Shown here piece after piece: positions 10,683-24,243 of a DNA stretch of 64,000 nt. The position numbers and the translations under genes are program-made. The notes beneath the pieces are model-generated. The model made no database searches and was not told the DNA's origin. It worked only from the letters and a program-made list of their open reading frames with translations. Position 1 is the first letter of the stretch. The number at the start of each line of letters is the position of its first letter. The DNA comes from Scilla litardierei. Taxonomy: Eukaryota > Streptophyta > Magnoliopsida > Asparagales > Asparagaceae. The DNA is taken from positions 61,139,334-61,203,333 of the forward strand of contig CM061134.1 in NCBI GenBank assembly GCA_030789695.1. The letters are read 5' to 3'.

Positions 10683-13600
10683 TCATAGCAGAACTTCTGG
10701 GTAAACGATGTTTACTGTGTTATTTATGTTGGGCTGAAGAAGGACACATACACGATCAAAAGATGTGCACCTTGAAAGTGCAACATAAAGATGTCCATGA
10801 CTGAAAACTGGGGTCCGCAAATCAACTCCAACGAATTTTACAGATTGTCCTTGGGCTTTTATTAATCGTCATAGCATATGTCACACGGACATGAAACTGC
10901 CTTCTTGTCATATGAAAAGGTAATTCTGTAGCCGATGGTGACAAAGATATTCTTGGAATAAACACAAAACAACCGGCTTTATCTCCATTTAAAATTTGAG
11001 CTTCAATGACACGTGATGTACATCTGACAACCATCAATCGAGTGCCATTGCAGAGCCCGTCTTTTGGTGCAATATTTCGTAATAAAATAATAGGACAACC
11101 AACCTTAAGCTCAAGTGTAAATTGTGGCAACCCAGGAGGATCCAAAGTGTTTATGTACTCAGTTGGATATCTACTCATAATGGTTGGATCGGTTTCATCA
11201 TTTTCAGAAAAACTGTCTGCAGCTTGATACGTAATCTTCTGTCCCGGAAAAATGTTTAATGCAGCAGCATTTATAAAAGTAACATCATCATTCAGTGCAG
11301 AAAGAATTATTCGTTCAGTAAGGTATGCCGAAGTCACGGCACCCTCAATATCAAGCTGCGGATAAATTCGAAGTATTAACTCGTTTAAATCCTTGCACCT
11401 GAATATGTTAGAAGGAAGTTCTACCACTTCTGTAGGATTTGTCCCAACCTAATACATATAGATATAATTTTAGTGAAGGAATGGCTAAGATAAAAATAGT
11501 AAGTAAAATTAAATTAGGCATGAAATAAAATACCTCCAAAATGAATTTTGCAAAATTTGCATTCTCAACCGATGAGTTATTTAACCGCATATTTTGATCC
11601 AAGATCAAAACTTGTACAGAGCACCATAATACAGATCGTCTCAATGAGGCACCAACAATTTCTTCTCGAACACCCTTTGGTATGACGGGCAAGATTTGTC
11701 GGAAATCCCCACCAAGAACAACAGTAATACCACCAAATGCTCTGGGGTTATCACAAATATCTTGTAACGATCGATCCATTGCCTCAACACAGTGCCGATG
11801 TTGCATAGGTACTTCATCCCATATTATAAGTTTTGCTTTTCGGAATAATTGAGCTTGCATGGATTGCTTGCTAAAATTACAAATTGAAGTATCATGCACA
11901 TCTAACGGGATACGAAATGTGGAATGTGCAGTCCGACCTCCGCTAAGTAGCAATGATGCAATACCGGAAGACGCGACGGTGATAACTATATGTCCAAGAC
12001 TACGCAACATTGTTGCAAGTGCATTGTACAAAAAAGTCTTTCCAGTTCCAGCACCACCGCTCAAGAAGAATGTAGTACCTTTATTTTCAAATACAGATGA
12101 AGTAATTGCCGAGTAAGCATGGCGTTGTGCATCATTGAGGCAATCAATGTCTTTTTGAGCATCCAATTATTTCGCCTTATTTATAAGTTCCTGATGTTCA
12201 TGCAACAATCTATTGCCAACAATTTCATTCCAATCTCCAGCAGGAAGTGGCATTGGTGGAAAGTCGGATAGACACTTACCGTACTCCTGAAGCAATTCAT
12301 TGATAAGGAATAATCCATAATCTTCAAGTTGGCCTTGAGTTGGGGTAGAAATTGCAAATAAAGTTTGCAATTTATGTGGAAGATCATCGCAAATGTGCAT
12401 TGAAAATTCACTCCATAATGCAAGGGGGTCGATCGGCAAACATTCGATAAGAATAATACAAAACAGTCTTCGTAATTGATATCCTGTTTTCATAATTGAA
12501 GCCTCGGAAAGACATTGTCTCCACTCGGAATCATCTTCAAGATGACCTCTTGCAATACATGTTGCTTTGAATGTAGGGTACTCGATAGAATTGAATGTGC
12601 GTAAATTTTCCCACGATGTTGGCCCTTTAACAACTGTTAGTAGCAACCGTAGATAAAATCTCTCACCAGAATTAGGGGAGGCAAAATACATTCGGCCAAT
12701 TGCATATCCAGATTGTCTTGGAGTCCAGACCTTTGTTGACGAATGCCACACAAACTTTTGAGGAAATTCTTGATATGTGAGATCATGTGCAGACTCATGT
12801 AAGGCGCAACATGTAAAAAATTCAGTCAAAGTTGTCTTATCATTTTCAGCCCTAGACCTTATTGCATCTACATCTTCATCTGGATCAAAAATAACACGGT
12901 GTTGCCCTGGTAAATGAAGTATCAATCTTTGAACTGACGGAATCTCTTGATGCAAAGGATGCTCGAATATTCGCCAAGCTGCCTCAGGTGGTCCAATATA
13001 TCTTGCATCAAGGTATTATTGGATCTCATTTACTGCGCCCAATACCATTGTGGTCCGATCATGACCTTTATAAATATACTTATGAATGTACTTCACACAT
13101 CTTACCCCAGCACAAACTTCGACATTAATGTGGCAGTTAAAGCGCCTTGAGAGATACCTGTTGTGCGGCACAATATCGCGGTTATCAACCTGATGCCCCC
13201 TTACAGTATATAGATGCACATTACTACGACGACGGTAAATAGGATATCCATCACGATCCAAGGTTGTTGCATCTGTATAATTTCGAGGGTATTTCTTAGT
13301 ACACTTACCATTTTCCATGCATGAAGCATTTGGATTTCGAGCACCACATGGTCCATGTACCTTACATTTTGACACAGTATCGAATAATGCAGGATCTTGA
13401 GCAGGATCAGGAAATTCAGCACATACAATTCTATCCACTTGATCACATGTATGAATCTTATCGGGTCCACGAAGAAAGAAAAGAGCATGCATATGTGGAA
13501 GACCCTGTTTCTGAAATTCAATTGTAAATACATGTGCTACTTTCTTTCCAAATACATTATTGCCACCAATCTCCTTCATCAAAGCCTTTCTTTTTAACTC

Positions 13601-15031
13601 AAATACACGTGCAACTAAATCTGGACGGTCGGTAGCCTTTTGATTGGGCAGTAGAGCCGAAGTAATTTCTGGCCACTTTGGATTTGCGGTCATGGTAAGA
13701 AAAATATCCGGGTGCTGGTTATAACGTGTGATAGCCATCGAGTCTTGAAATATTTCAAACATGTGACGTGCACTGCCAGTGAAAGATGAAGGAAGTATCA
13801 TGCGCTGTCCAATTTGGTCGCATCTGGCATATGCATCGATATCTGCAAGACCCTGATAAAGCTCTGAGCGGAGTTTTCGTTGATTAAGTTTGATGAATGT
13901 CAAACGATGTTGCTCAATTGCTGCCCAAGCATCAACTATGAACTCCTGGAATAACTTTCCCGCTCTCAAAATTGAAGAATACTCGTTCTGTCTTTCAAAC
14001 AGACGGTAGCTATAAAACTCACACATGGTCAGGCGTCTACTTGATGCTATGTTTTGAACTGGATCCCACTGCTTCAACTCAGGTTCCCATCCAAGCTGAC
14101 CATCAGGAAATAATAAGACGTAGTGTAATGGTAAGTATGCAGGATGAGTCTCATTGATTTGCATTAATTGATGATTTCCTCGAAGATGTAAAACTATATC
14201 TCGCATCCCGGAAGGTCGATAGCCATCGCCAGGTAAAATAACCGCAATCTCATCTACGGTTGGGAGGTTATAACGGCGACGATCCTTGTTTGAATTGTAA
14301 TGCAGATATACAGGAAGATCATGACCACCTAAATCTGCTTAAGATAAAACAGAATACGCCTGACAATATAGTTTGATGAATGGATTTATGCCCGATAGAC
14401 AATTTTGAATAATTTGTAAGACATCCTTGCTCAAATGTGGATTTCTATTACTTCGTAACTCCATAGCAGAATCCGGATCATATATGTAAAGTTGACAATA
14501 ACTGGCTGTTTGATCCGGTTGGGGCAGAAGTGATCCTGTTCGATGGCGTAATTCTCCATGAATTGTAAATATGTTCGGGCCTCTGCCAGCAATCAATCTT
14601 TGATCCATTGTCACACCAAAGCTGGTAAATGCATTAGCTGCATTATACTCCCGAGTATACTTTCGAAATGATTTTGATGCTTCACTGTCACCATCATATA
14701 ATTCTCTAAGTGCTGGAGGGGGTTCATTAAGTTTCGGCAATCTTGCTTTTCCTTGCAAACAACATGTGCCAAAAAGACGTGTTGTCAATGTTGACCTCGA
14801 CAACCGTTCATCCAACCAGTGTAAGGCTGAACAATGAGGGCATGGAATGTTCATTAATCCAAGATGGTGCCGACCAAAATCAACCTGAGTTGGTGGACCA
14901 GAGCCATGATGAGTTGACCTACAAACTAACATCGAAGCTATGCCATCATCTTCATGTTCAGCTTGAAAAGTTGCGACTGGAGGTATTATGTGAGGTGTAT
15001 TAAGTGATCCTGTAGCTAAACACCTATCCAA
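10683..15031 (-). pseudogene. Helitron Rep/helicase (RepHel), decayed
   Basis: This encodes the rolling-circle transposase of H1: an N-terminal zinc-like region (CPHC), the Rep nuclease and a PIF1-family helicase. The HUH motif is LPHMHALFF (codons near 13495). The catalytic tyrosines lie in KYIHKYIYKG (about 13090-13060). Walker A is GGAGTGKT (near 12045) and Walker B is LIIWDEVPM. One intron (about 11533 to 11448, GAG|GTATTT...TTAG|GTTGGG) splits the helicase. The frame is otherwise continuous but broken by in-frame TAA codons at 14339, 13016 and 12167, and by a one-base insertion at about 10860 after MTINKS. Past that shift the shifted frame continues as [19 protein letters not shown] to a TGA at 10683. 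Homology begins at an acceptor near 15023, so the true start lies in upstream exons. Confidence 0.92.
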
Positions 15032-15094
15032 TATAAAACCAACATTAAATAAATTTACATTACATTAAAGTAGATAGATTCCATAGATAATAAC

Positions 15095-16390
15095 CTGGAA
15101 GATGGTTCAGCATCTTGGGCTGAGACCTCATCTTCATGTTCAACAGTAGAAGTTGGTAATGCATGTGTGCTTTGAGGTATATCAAGTACACTGTTAGGAG
15201 TCATATATCGAGATATGTTTCCTTGTTTTTGTTCTCGATCTCTCCTTTTGTGTTGAGCTAAAGACCTATCAAAAATAAACCCAAAACTAAATACAAATAC
15301 AATACATGAGTAGAATTGATTTTATGTACAGTCAGGTGGATAATAACCTGACAGATGGTCCAGGTACTTGTCCAGAAATCATATCGTTATGCAAGGCTGA
15401 GGCAGCATCTTCTTGTTCAAACGGGGAAGTTGTCATCGCTGGTGTTAAATGAGGCATATCAAGGACACTGTCAGAAGTCAAAGCGTGAGATATGTTTCGG
15501 TGTTCTTGTTCACGCTCTCGATCTCGCCTTCTGCGTTGAGCTAAAGACCTATCCAAATTACACCCAAACTAATTACAGTTAAAATACATGATAGTAGTAA
15601 AGATTTTATGTTTAATCAGGTGATAATAACCTGACAGATGGTCCAGGTACTTGTCCGGAATTCATAACATTACGTGAGGCTGCGACAGCATCTTCTTGTT
15701 CAACCGGGGAAATTGTCATTGCTGGTGGTATATGAGGCATATCAAAGACACTATTAGATGTCAAAGCGTGAGATATGTTTCGGTGTTCTTGTTCACTCTC
15801 TCGAGCTCGCCTTCTGCGTTGAGCTAAAGACCTATCCAAATAACACCCAAACTAATTACAATTAAAATACATGATAGTAGTATAGATTTTATGTTTAGTC
15901 AGGTGATAATAACCTAACAGATGGTCCAGGTACTTGTCCAGAATTCATAGTGTTCCGCGAGGCTGAGACAGCATCTTCTTGTTCAACCGGGGAAGTTGTG
16001 AGTGTTGGTGTTATATGAGGCATATCAAGGACACTGTCAGACGTCAGAGCGTGAGATATGTTTCGGTGTTCTTGTTCACGCTCTCGATCTCGCCTTCTGC
16101 GTTGAGCTAAAGACCTATCCAAATTACACCCAAACTAATTACAATTAAAATACAGTAGAGTATATTTGATTTTTGGCACATTCAAATGGAAATAACCTGG
16201 CAGATGGTTTGCGTCGTGTTCAAAAATTGTGTCATTATGATTCCTTTTATGTTGCCATTGTCGCAAGGGTGAAATGCGACGAACACTTGGTAGTGAAGAA
16301 CTAATCGTAGGCTCAGTGAGAGAGCTATGTTGTTCTTGTCCTTTCCGTGAGGCTGATACGTCACTATCAACAGATGCCTAAATTGAGTGC
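15095..16390 (-). repeat. Tandemly amplified N-terminal exon of RepHel (about five copies, 283-bp period)
   Basis: Three close copies start 283 bases apart (15556, 15839, 16122). Each holds a 201-base exon with its own acceptor (GGATAG|GTCTTTAGC) and donor (CTGTCAG|GTTATT), encoding SLAQRRRRDREREQEHRNIS and later QVPGPSVR. A diverged copy lies at about 15095-15268, and a more degenerate one at about 16197-16380. The main Rep exon at 15023 opens with a trimmed version of the same sequence. As 201 is divisible by three, each extra exon keeps the frame and adds 67 residues of Arg/Glu-rich, probably basic, nucleic-acid-contacting sequence. Confidence 0.85.
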
Positions 16391-16559
16391 ATAGCATAAC
16401 CTTGATTAATGATGATCAATCAAGCATGAATATAGTAGTTTATACTAACAAATTCCATACCGTTCGCATGTTGGTGTGAAGCAAATGGGAATGCGAAAAT
16501 CCGTAGGCTGGTCAAAGAATGCCAACGTATAACTGAATCATTTAAACTTAGTGTTAACA

Positions 16560-19500
16560 TAATTTTATCACAGATGAATATTTATTCTGAGCGAATGAGT
16601 GAATTTGACATATTCAAATGAGTTTGAAGGTTGACATATTCAAATTTTATCACAGTTTATAAAATTTGAAGTGAATATGACATATTCATTTGAAGTTTAT
16701 CACTCATGTGAATAAATTTGACAAATTTAAATTCCATATGTCAAACTGTGACGTATTCATTTGCTCAGTTTCTCGGCATCAGGACCCTAATCCAAATAGC
16801 AAAATATGCAAATGACAGGACGTGTTGATACAATTAGTGTGGATATCAAATTCATTTCAATGTTCACATATTCAAAAATTTGAGCATATCCTATATCCCA
16901 TTTCAAAATTGAGTGCATATTCAAAATTTCCTATGGTGATCTGTACTTGACATGTTCAAATGCAAATTGAGTGCATATCCTGTCAAGTAACAATAGCATC
17001 CCAATTCATCTGTTGAGAAATATCATCCCAAGTAACTAAATTCAAGTTCAAAATTCAAATTGAGAATTTTAGTTACTTGACCGGATATCATATAACAAAT
17101 CAAATTGATATTCAAAATTCCAATTCATATACAATATCACAATTCAATTCACATATTCAAAGTTGAAAATTGAAACTTTTGAAAATTGAAAATCTGAATG
17201 CCAGGATATTTGAAACTTGCTTTATCTAAAAATTGAAACTTTTGAATTGAGTTCAAGTTCCAAAACTTGAGTACATTAACTTGACCACTTTGTTCAAAAT
17301 GAAAGGGTCCTGATCCACACATGAGTTCGAAATCTGAAAATTGAGTACATCCAGGATACCCAAATATAGAATATCCAGGACTTATGTTTTATCAATCTTG
17401 GACTTTTGATAAAACATTTGAATTGATAAAACATTCTACTGAATGATAAAACATTTGGAATTGAAGCATACTGTAGAATGGAACATATGACCCTTTCAAA
17501 AAATTTATATTTTGATAAAACATTTGGAACAGGACTTATAGAATTCTAAACATTTGTTCCATTCTACTGTATGCTATGTTAAGTCCTGGATAGTTCCATT
17601 TTATCAGGACTTATGTTCCATTCTACTGTATGCTATGTTAAATGTTGCAGGTTATCAATTTATCAGGACAATTTCCAATAGGATAGCAGGTGTTATTTTG
17701 GGTGGATTTTCCATTAACTTATATATTCCATTAACATAAGTCCTGATATAACACCTGATAATGATATGGGTGGAATTTATGTTAATGTTAAAATCAACCC
17801 ACCCATCCATTAACATTTATCCATATAAATTCCACCCATCCATTAACATAAATTTCCATTATCAGGACTTGTATATTCCACCCATATCAGGACTTCTGTC
17901 TTTAATTAACTTATATATTCAATTCTAAACACATGCTATGCTATGTTTAAAGTCTTTAACATATATATTCAATTTCCATTAACTTATATATCAATTCATC
18001 TGTAATATCAATACTTATGTTCCACTCAATTTCCATCCATTAACATTTATCCATATAAATTCCACCCTTATAAATTCAACCCTTATAAATTTTTCCATTA
18101 GCAGGACTTATATATTCCACCCATATCAGGACTTCTGTCTTTAACATTAACTTATACAATCAATTCTAAACACCTACTATGCTATGTTAAAAGTCTATAA
18201 CATATATATTCAATTTCCATTAACTTATATATCATTCATCTGTAATATCAGGACTTATGTTCCACTCAATTTCCATTATCAGGACAATTTCCACTCAATT
18301 TCCACTCAATTAACAATATATTCCATTAAATTATCAGGACTTAAGTTCCACTCAATTTCCATTATCAGGACAATTTCCACTCAATTTCCACTCAATTAAC
18401 AATATATTCCATTAAATTATCAGGACTTATGTTCCACTCAATTTCCACTTGATTCCATATATTGTTGCAGGTTATCAGGACATATGTTGCATAATTTCAC
18501 TCAATACTGTAATAACACTCAATTTTCCATTTAACACATATGGAATTGAGATACTTGAGATACTTACATTGAAAATTTAACAATGTGTATCTCAAGTATC
18601 AAGTATCCTTACTTGAATGAATTCTGTGAAGGAATTTAACACATATTGAATCAAATTTATGTGTATCTCAATAATCTTGATTTGTATATCTGCAATAATT
18701 TGATTTGTATCTCATACTTGAGATACACATATATGGAATCAAATTTAACACATTAGCTAAATTATGCAAGATTGAGTTCACATAGGATATCCTGTAACAA
18801 TAACACATATCATGTATCTCAATTCTCAAGTTCATCATTCAAAATTTAACATTCATGATTTACAGGATTAGATGAATGAGATGCAAAATTCAGTTCATCA
18901 TTCAAATATTTAACATTCATGTTCAAAAATTTAACATTCATCATTCAACAATAACACATATCATGGCAAAAGTGTTAAAAATGAGATATCCTCTGTCATG
19001 AGATACACATAAATGTGTTCCTTATCTCAAAATTTGGAACTTGAATGAGATATCCTTGCTTTATCTAATAACACATATCAAATTCATGCCAGGATATCTC
19101 AGTTCATGAATGAGTTCAAATTTGGAACTCAATTCAAAAGTTTGGAACATAAATGAGTGATATCCTTGCTTTATCTCATTCATCTAAAGCAAAATCTGAA
19201 TGCCAGGTATTCTTGCTTTATCAAATTCATGAGTGATATCCTTGCTTTATCAAATTCATGCCAAGTTTTGAATTGAGTTCAATCTAATAACACATATCAA
19301 ACTTGCTTTATCTAATAACACATATCAAATTTGGAACATAAATGAGGTCATGCCAGGATATCTCAGTTCATCATTCAATTCACATATTTTTAACATTCAC
19401 AGGATATGTGTTATTAGATTTTATCATTCACAGGATATCTCAAATTTTAAAAATGATTAAAAATGATTCACAGGATAAAATCTGAATGTAATTATGTGAA

Positions 19501-20430
19501 TGATAAAATTATCAAATTTGATATCTCAATGTGTTCACAGGATAAAATCTGAATGATATTTGATAATATTATCAAATCTGATTTTATCATTCACATATCC
19601 TGTACAGTCAAATTTGATAACATATATCATTCACATATCCTGTACAGTCACCTAATGATATTTGATAATATTAGATAAAATCTCAATGATAAAATCTGAG
19701 TGATAAAATTCACAGGATAAAATCTGAATGATAAAATTTGATAAAATCTGAATATAAAATCTGAATGTGTTCACAGGATATGTGTTATTAGATATCATTC
19801 ACAGGATATCTCAAATTTTATCATTCACATATCCTTGAGACATATTTTTAACATTCAGTTCATCATTCAATCCAGGATATCTCAGTTCATGTCTCAAGAG
19901 TGTGTGTTATTAGATTTTATCATTCAATTCATCAGGATATGTGTTAACACTCTTGAGACATAATATCAAAATTTGACATTCATCATTCATCATTCAAAAA
20001 TTTGAGATAGAATATCAAAATTCAGTTCATCATTCAAAATTTAACATTCATGATTTATAGGAAATCAAGAAAGAAATTTTTGAGATAAATGAAGACAGAA
20101 ATTTACAGGATATCCTCATGACCAATAACAAAAATGAGAATATACTCAAAAATCAGAAATAACAAAAATTTAAGTAAGGATATCTCAAAATTCATAACAA
20201 CAGTGTTAAAAATGAGATATCCTCTGTCATGAGATACACATAAATGTGTTCCTTATCTCAAAATTTAAAATGAGTTACACAAAAATGAGATATCCTCTGT
20301 CATGATTAAATCTCTCACCTGTTAAATAACATGACTATGGGTGAAACACAAAATCTTGATTAATATCTCTCACCTGTTGAATATCCCAGTTAACTGTTCA
20401 AATCACCAACTTGAACGTTTGAAGAGCACA
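16560..20430. repeat. AT-rich non-coding region of H1 with shuffled short repeats
   Basis: The stretch is built of recurring words such as TTATCAGGACTTATGTTCCA, CACAGGATAAAATCTGAATG, AACACATATCA and CAGGATATCTCA. A block of about 245 bases near 17790-18030 is repeated at 18035-18270. An 86-base unit is repeated at 18247, 18333 and, in part, 18419. No gene is evident. It lies between the Rep exons and the 5' end, so it should hold the element's promoter, but I cannot point to one. Confidence 0.7.
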
Positions 20431-20567
20431 CCTAGACACCTTGCAAAAAATCCGAAACAACCAAGTGAGGAAGATGATTGATAAAACACAAAATGTTGCT
20501 ACAACATGGGCGAATGATAAAACTCAAGATGGCAACGTGAGGAAGATGATTACGGCTGTTGCGTGGA

Positions 20568-20727
20568 GGCTGATGATTATGGGAATGGATCCTTGAAGAT
20601 GATGTTGAAGATGAGGGAGATGGCAACGTTGGATGGAAACGTGATGAGGCTGATGATTATGGGGTTGGATGCTTGAAGATGATGTTGAAGATAAGGGAGA
20701 TGTTAACGTTGGATGGAAACGTGAGGA
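20568..20727. repeat. 79-bp tandem duplication near H1 5' end
   Basis: Two copies of a unit starting GAGGCTGATGATTATGGG and ending TTGGATGGAAACGTGA lie back to back. The second copy continues into the sequence shared with position 1 of the window. Confidence 0.75.
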
Positions 20728-21117
20728 TGTTGAAGATGAGGAAGATCACCTTCACTCGTTGTACTCTCCAAATTAATTCCCTCCAAGAAACGTGAGGGAG
20801 ATGGCTCTGATGTGATCAAATAATTTGATCACATCACCAATTTTCCCCCTAATTTTCCCTCCATATACTAAGTTTCCCTCCAATTTCAAACCATGCTGCC
20901 AACGGGTGAAGGGTTCTTCAAATGATGTCACCTTCAATGAGTTCAATTTCATTCAATTTCATTCAAATTTCATTCAAATTTCATTCACTGAGTTCAATTT
21001 CATTCAAATTCAAGACAAATTCATAATAGCTCAAATTACATGCTGACTGGGACAAAGCAATATGACTGGACTGCTGACTGGGACAAAATTCAAATTATGC
21101 ATGAAATATAGAATAGA

Positions 21118-21251
21118 TATATATCTTCATATCTATATGTATATATATGTATATATCTATATATATGTATACATATGTATATACACACATATATATGTAT
21201 ATATATGTATATCTATGTATATATATCTACATATCTATATGTATATGTATG

Positions 21252-21302
<51 letters not shown>

Positions 21303-21606
21303 GTATACTTATGTATATATATGTATACATATATGGGATTAATGGGTATCATACGCTATATGAGAGGGTGTCTCATATGCCCTCTCACATAAAGGGGGTA
21401 AAGTACAACAAGTACAAGCCCATGTGGGCTTGTACTTGCCCCTTTTATGTGAGAGGGCATATGAGACACCCTCTCATATGGCGTATGATACCCATTATTC
21501 TCTACATATATATATATACATATATATGTATATATAGATAAATATATATATATATACATGTATATATATATGTATTTATATATATGTATACATATATACA
21601 TATATA
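21118..21606. repeat. TATATG microsatellite separating two head-to-head Helitrons
   Basis: TA/TATG simple repeat fills the interval between the 5' end of H1 (minus strand) and the 5' end of H2 (plus strand). A foldback element sits in the middle. Open frames rich in Tyr/Ile/Met here are artefacts. Confidence 0.9.
21341..21496. mobile_element. Foldback (MITE-like) element, 156 bp
   Basis: The segment starts AATGGGTATCATACGC and ends in the reverse complement, GCGTATGATACCCATT. Long arms include GAGAGGGTGTCTCATATGCC and its complement; the pairing is nearly perfect except for about 11 extra bases in the left arm. ATT flanks both sides and could be a 3-bp target duplication. It carries no gene. 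Confidence 0.8.
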
Positions 21607-21846
21607 TCTATATTATAAAACAGGGATGTTATCATGGGTTATTGGATAAGAGTTTTTGTATAAGAGATGAGAAATTGGGTATATATGAGGTATGTTATTA
21701 AGAGAAAATAGGATAAGATAAGAGAAATAGGATAAGATAAGAGAAATTGAATAAGTGAAGAGAAATTGAGTTTGAAAGCTTGGAGGGAAATTTGAAATTT
21801 TGATTGAAAACTTAAATTTTTTGCTCCCCTTAACTTAAATTTTGTA

Positions 21847-22310
21847 GTGGGGAAACTTAAATTTTATGAAAATGGGGATGAAATCATTAATTTTTTGGGG
21901 GGGACTCAGACATTAATACGCACTCCAAAAAAGCCCCCTCAGATCATTTCACTCAGCTGCTTCTTCCCAAAAAAACCCCAGCGCCTTCATCCTCCGATGA
22001 TCCGACCTCCGCTGCTTCTCCCCCAAAAAAAACTTCAAGCATCTTCATCCTCCAACCTCCGTTACTTTGATTCGAAAAAACCCCTATCTCATTTTGCCTC
22101 CGATCTCTGCTGCATCGCTCCGAAAAAACCCCATCTTCCCATCTCTTTTCCTTTTCTTCTTCTTCATCTCTTTGAGTTGAGTTTTGGGCTGTATGGTTTT
22201 TGAGTGATTGATTGCTGAAGGTGGGAGTGATGTAGAGTTTTCTGAAGCAAACCCGGTGCGCCGTCAGCAATCCGAGGTCGTGGCCAAGAAAAGAAGCATC
22301 GAGGTTCAGT
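21847..22310 (+). other. Open segment, possible captured 5' leader and first exon
   Basis: A plus-strand frame rich in Pro/Leu/Ser comes from C-rich sequence repeating CCGAAAAAACCCC, more like a 5' untranslated leader than a protein. It is followed by VRRQQSEVVAKKRSIE up to a GAG|GTTCAG donor-like site. I do not recognise it. From 22310 to 23500 there is only AT-rich sequence. Confidence 0.3.
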
Positions 22311-23512
22311 TCTCTCTTTTCTTATAAATTTTCATGTACAAATAGATTCAAGCATTCTTATACTTTGATGGGCAACTCTTGAGTTTTGCTGTTGCCGAAA
22401 TCACAATCAAAAATCAACAATTAATAGTTCATTTTTTTCCAACGGGCAACTATTAGATTTTGTTGATGTAGCAGTTATAAGCAAGAATCTAGAGGGTTAA
22501 TATTTGTTCATATTAGTGATGTTTAAATTTATATATGAGGGTTAATATTTGTTTTTATCAGATGGCTCACAATGGCCTACTACTGGAGAACATCAATTGT
22601 AGTTTAACAAGGTGCTTTTGTTTGCAGTTTTATCATAGGGTGTATGCAGTATTAGGCTACAAGGTGCTTTTGTATGAACTTTGAACTAATTCTTTTGGTC
22701 CAAAGCATTTGGTTGTTCTCAAGGAACTAACACCTTACTCACAGAAATTCCCATGTATTCTTTAATGTTTTGGATTTATGTCTGCAGCTTGTGGAAATCC
22801 TCTCCTCATCTCATACTACCATCTGTTAAATACTAGATGTTCTCATAAACACTTTTTGATACACACATGCTTAATTAGAGAATGGCGTGACTTGATATGG
22901 AGCAAGTTCTAAATTACATTAATTTTGTTTCACATGGAGAAGCATACTATAAGGAATTTTGATGATTTAGTTAAATACCGTTGTCTTAGAATTAAACACT
23001 CTTGAACTATTGATAAAAAATTCTTGGGTCAAAATTTTTAATTTAATGGATCGTCGGGGATGAAATAAACAATGTGAGATTTTTCACATAGAGAAATCAT
23101 CTCATGTTCAATTAAGCATCATTTTTTTCCATTAAAAATTGATTGTTCAATTATGAAAACATGATATCTTTTGCCATTGAATTCAATGTTCCCTATTCTC
23201 ATGTTCATTTCATTTTTTAGGAAAAAATCATCCCATGTTCTTTTTGTTCATGTGTGAGTATTCTTTTGTGCATAAGCTTCTTTAAAATTTATTTGATGAT
23301 TTTTTTAGATTATATTCAGGATTTGGCATGTATTTATCAATGCTAAAAAAATTAGGTAAGGCTATGAAAAAGTTTTTCCTTTCATAGTTAAGACCCAGCT
23401 GGTCTGTTGGTTATATTATTGCAATCCATGACTTTATAGGCTAATCAGATTTTGGTTTCTATGATTGGTATAATCACAGAGAGGTTTATAATAATCAATA
23501 ACGAAAGGGTTT

Positions 23513-23866
23513 GTGAGAGGCATAATGTATTGTATAAACCGGCAAGCTGTTAACAGGATGGCTAGGGGTGTTCGTATTAGATGTAATCCTATGACGCGGA
23601 CTATTCTCAAGGATGGCAAGTCTCAAATTCTGATCAATGGTCAGCTAGGAAATTTCATTATTTCTAAAAGAGGTTTGAGGTGGGATGATCCTCTTTCTCT
23701 ATTACTATTTGTTTTAGCTACAAATTCTTTTACTAGAAAGATGCAAGTTGCTGACCGGAATAAGCTTTTGCAGGTTTGGGGCCCAATTGTTTTAACACTA
23801 AAGTCATTTATCTACAATAACAAAGATACATTATTATTAATTTTTCTGAATTTTAGGATAATTTGA
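23513..23866 (+). pseudogene. Degraded LINE reverse-transcriptase fragment inside H2
   Basis: The plus-strand frame contains QILINGQLGNFIISKRGLR, W-D-DPLS and LLLFVLA, matching the LINE RT block VLINGxxxGFFxSxRGLRQGDPLSPLLFVL. The FADD block is eroded to FIYNNKD. Both sides are truncated. It is a different copy from the LINE at 32.5-35 kb. Confidence 0.7.
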
Positions 23867-24243
23867 TTAGAGATTTAACGTTGCTTCCATATGGACTTGA
23901 GTTAGCCTCAGGGTTAAAATTAATTTTCATGAAAGTTTTATGATTATGATTGATGGTAATGAGGAAAGGCAATGGCTGGTATTCTGAATTGTGTTATATG
24001 AAAGTTTTATTAGTTGTTATTTCAGGATTCAAGTGTGATTTAGGATTCAGGTTAGAATGCTTGGTTTCAGGATTTTCAGGATTTTAGGATTTCAACTAGC
24101 AGATACTTATTGTTGTTTATTTTTGTTGTACATCAATTTATTAGATACTTATTGTTGTTTCTTATCAGATTTATTGTTGTACAAGATGTCAAGATCAAAT
24201 TGAATCTTTTTTGATTCGTTGGGATATACATTGAGATGGAGAG

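Larger units (their letters stand above)
581..21117 (-). mobile_element. Helitron H1, 20.5 kb, decayed autonomous element with captured genes
   Basis: The element reads on the minus strand. Its 5' end is A|TCTATTCTATATTTCATG at 21117. Its 3' end is CTAG|T at 584-581, with an 18-bp perfect palindrome (CCGTGCCCATGGGCACGG, 592-609) 7 nt inside the terminus. These are the three hallmarks of a plant Helitron. It encodes a Rep/helicase on the same strand (10683-16390), amplified N-terminal exons, and an unknown spliced reading frame downstream. The 3' third contains host gene pieces (receptor kinase, DDB1, MDL), typical of Helitron gene capture. Stops and a frameshift in Rep/helicase show that it no longer encodes a full protein. 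Position 16560-20430 is non-coding AT-rich repeat. Confidence 0.9.

Noticed and set aside
1..21117. Direct repeats (1-432 and 20697-21117) as LTRs of one 20-kb retrotransposon
   Set aside because: The repeats end at Helitron TC starts, lack TG...CA ends, and the interior encodes Rep/helicase, not gag-pol.
21062..21601. 159-codon frame at the microsatellite
   Set aside because: Simple repeat plus foldback element, no protein family.
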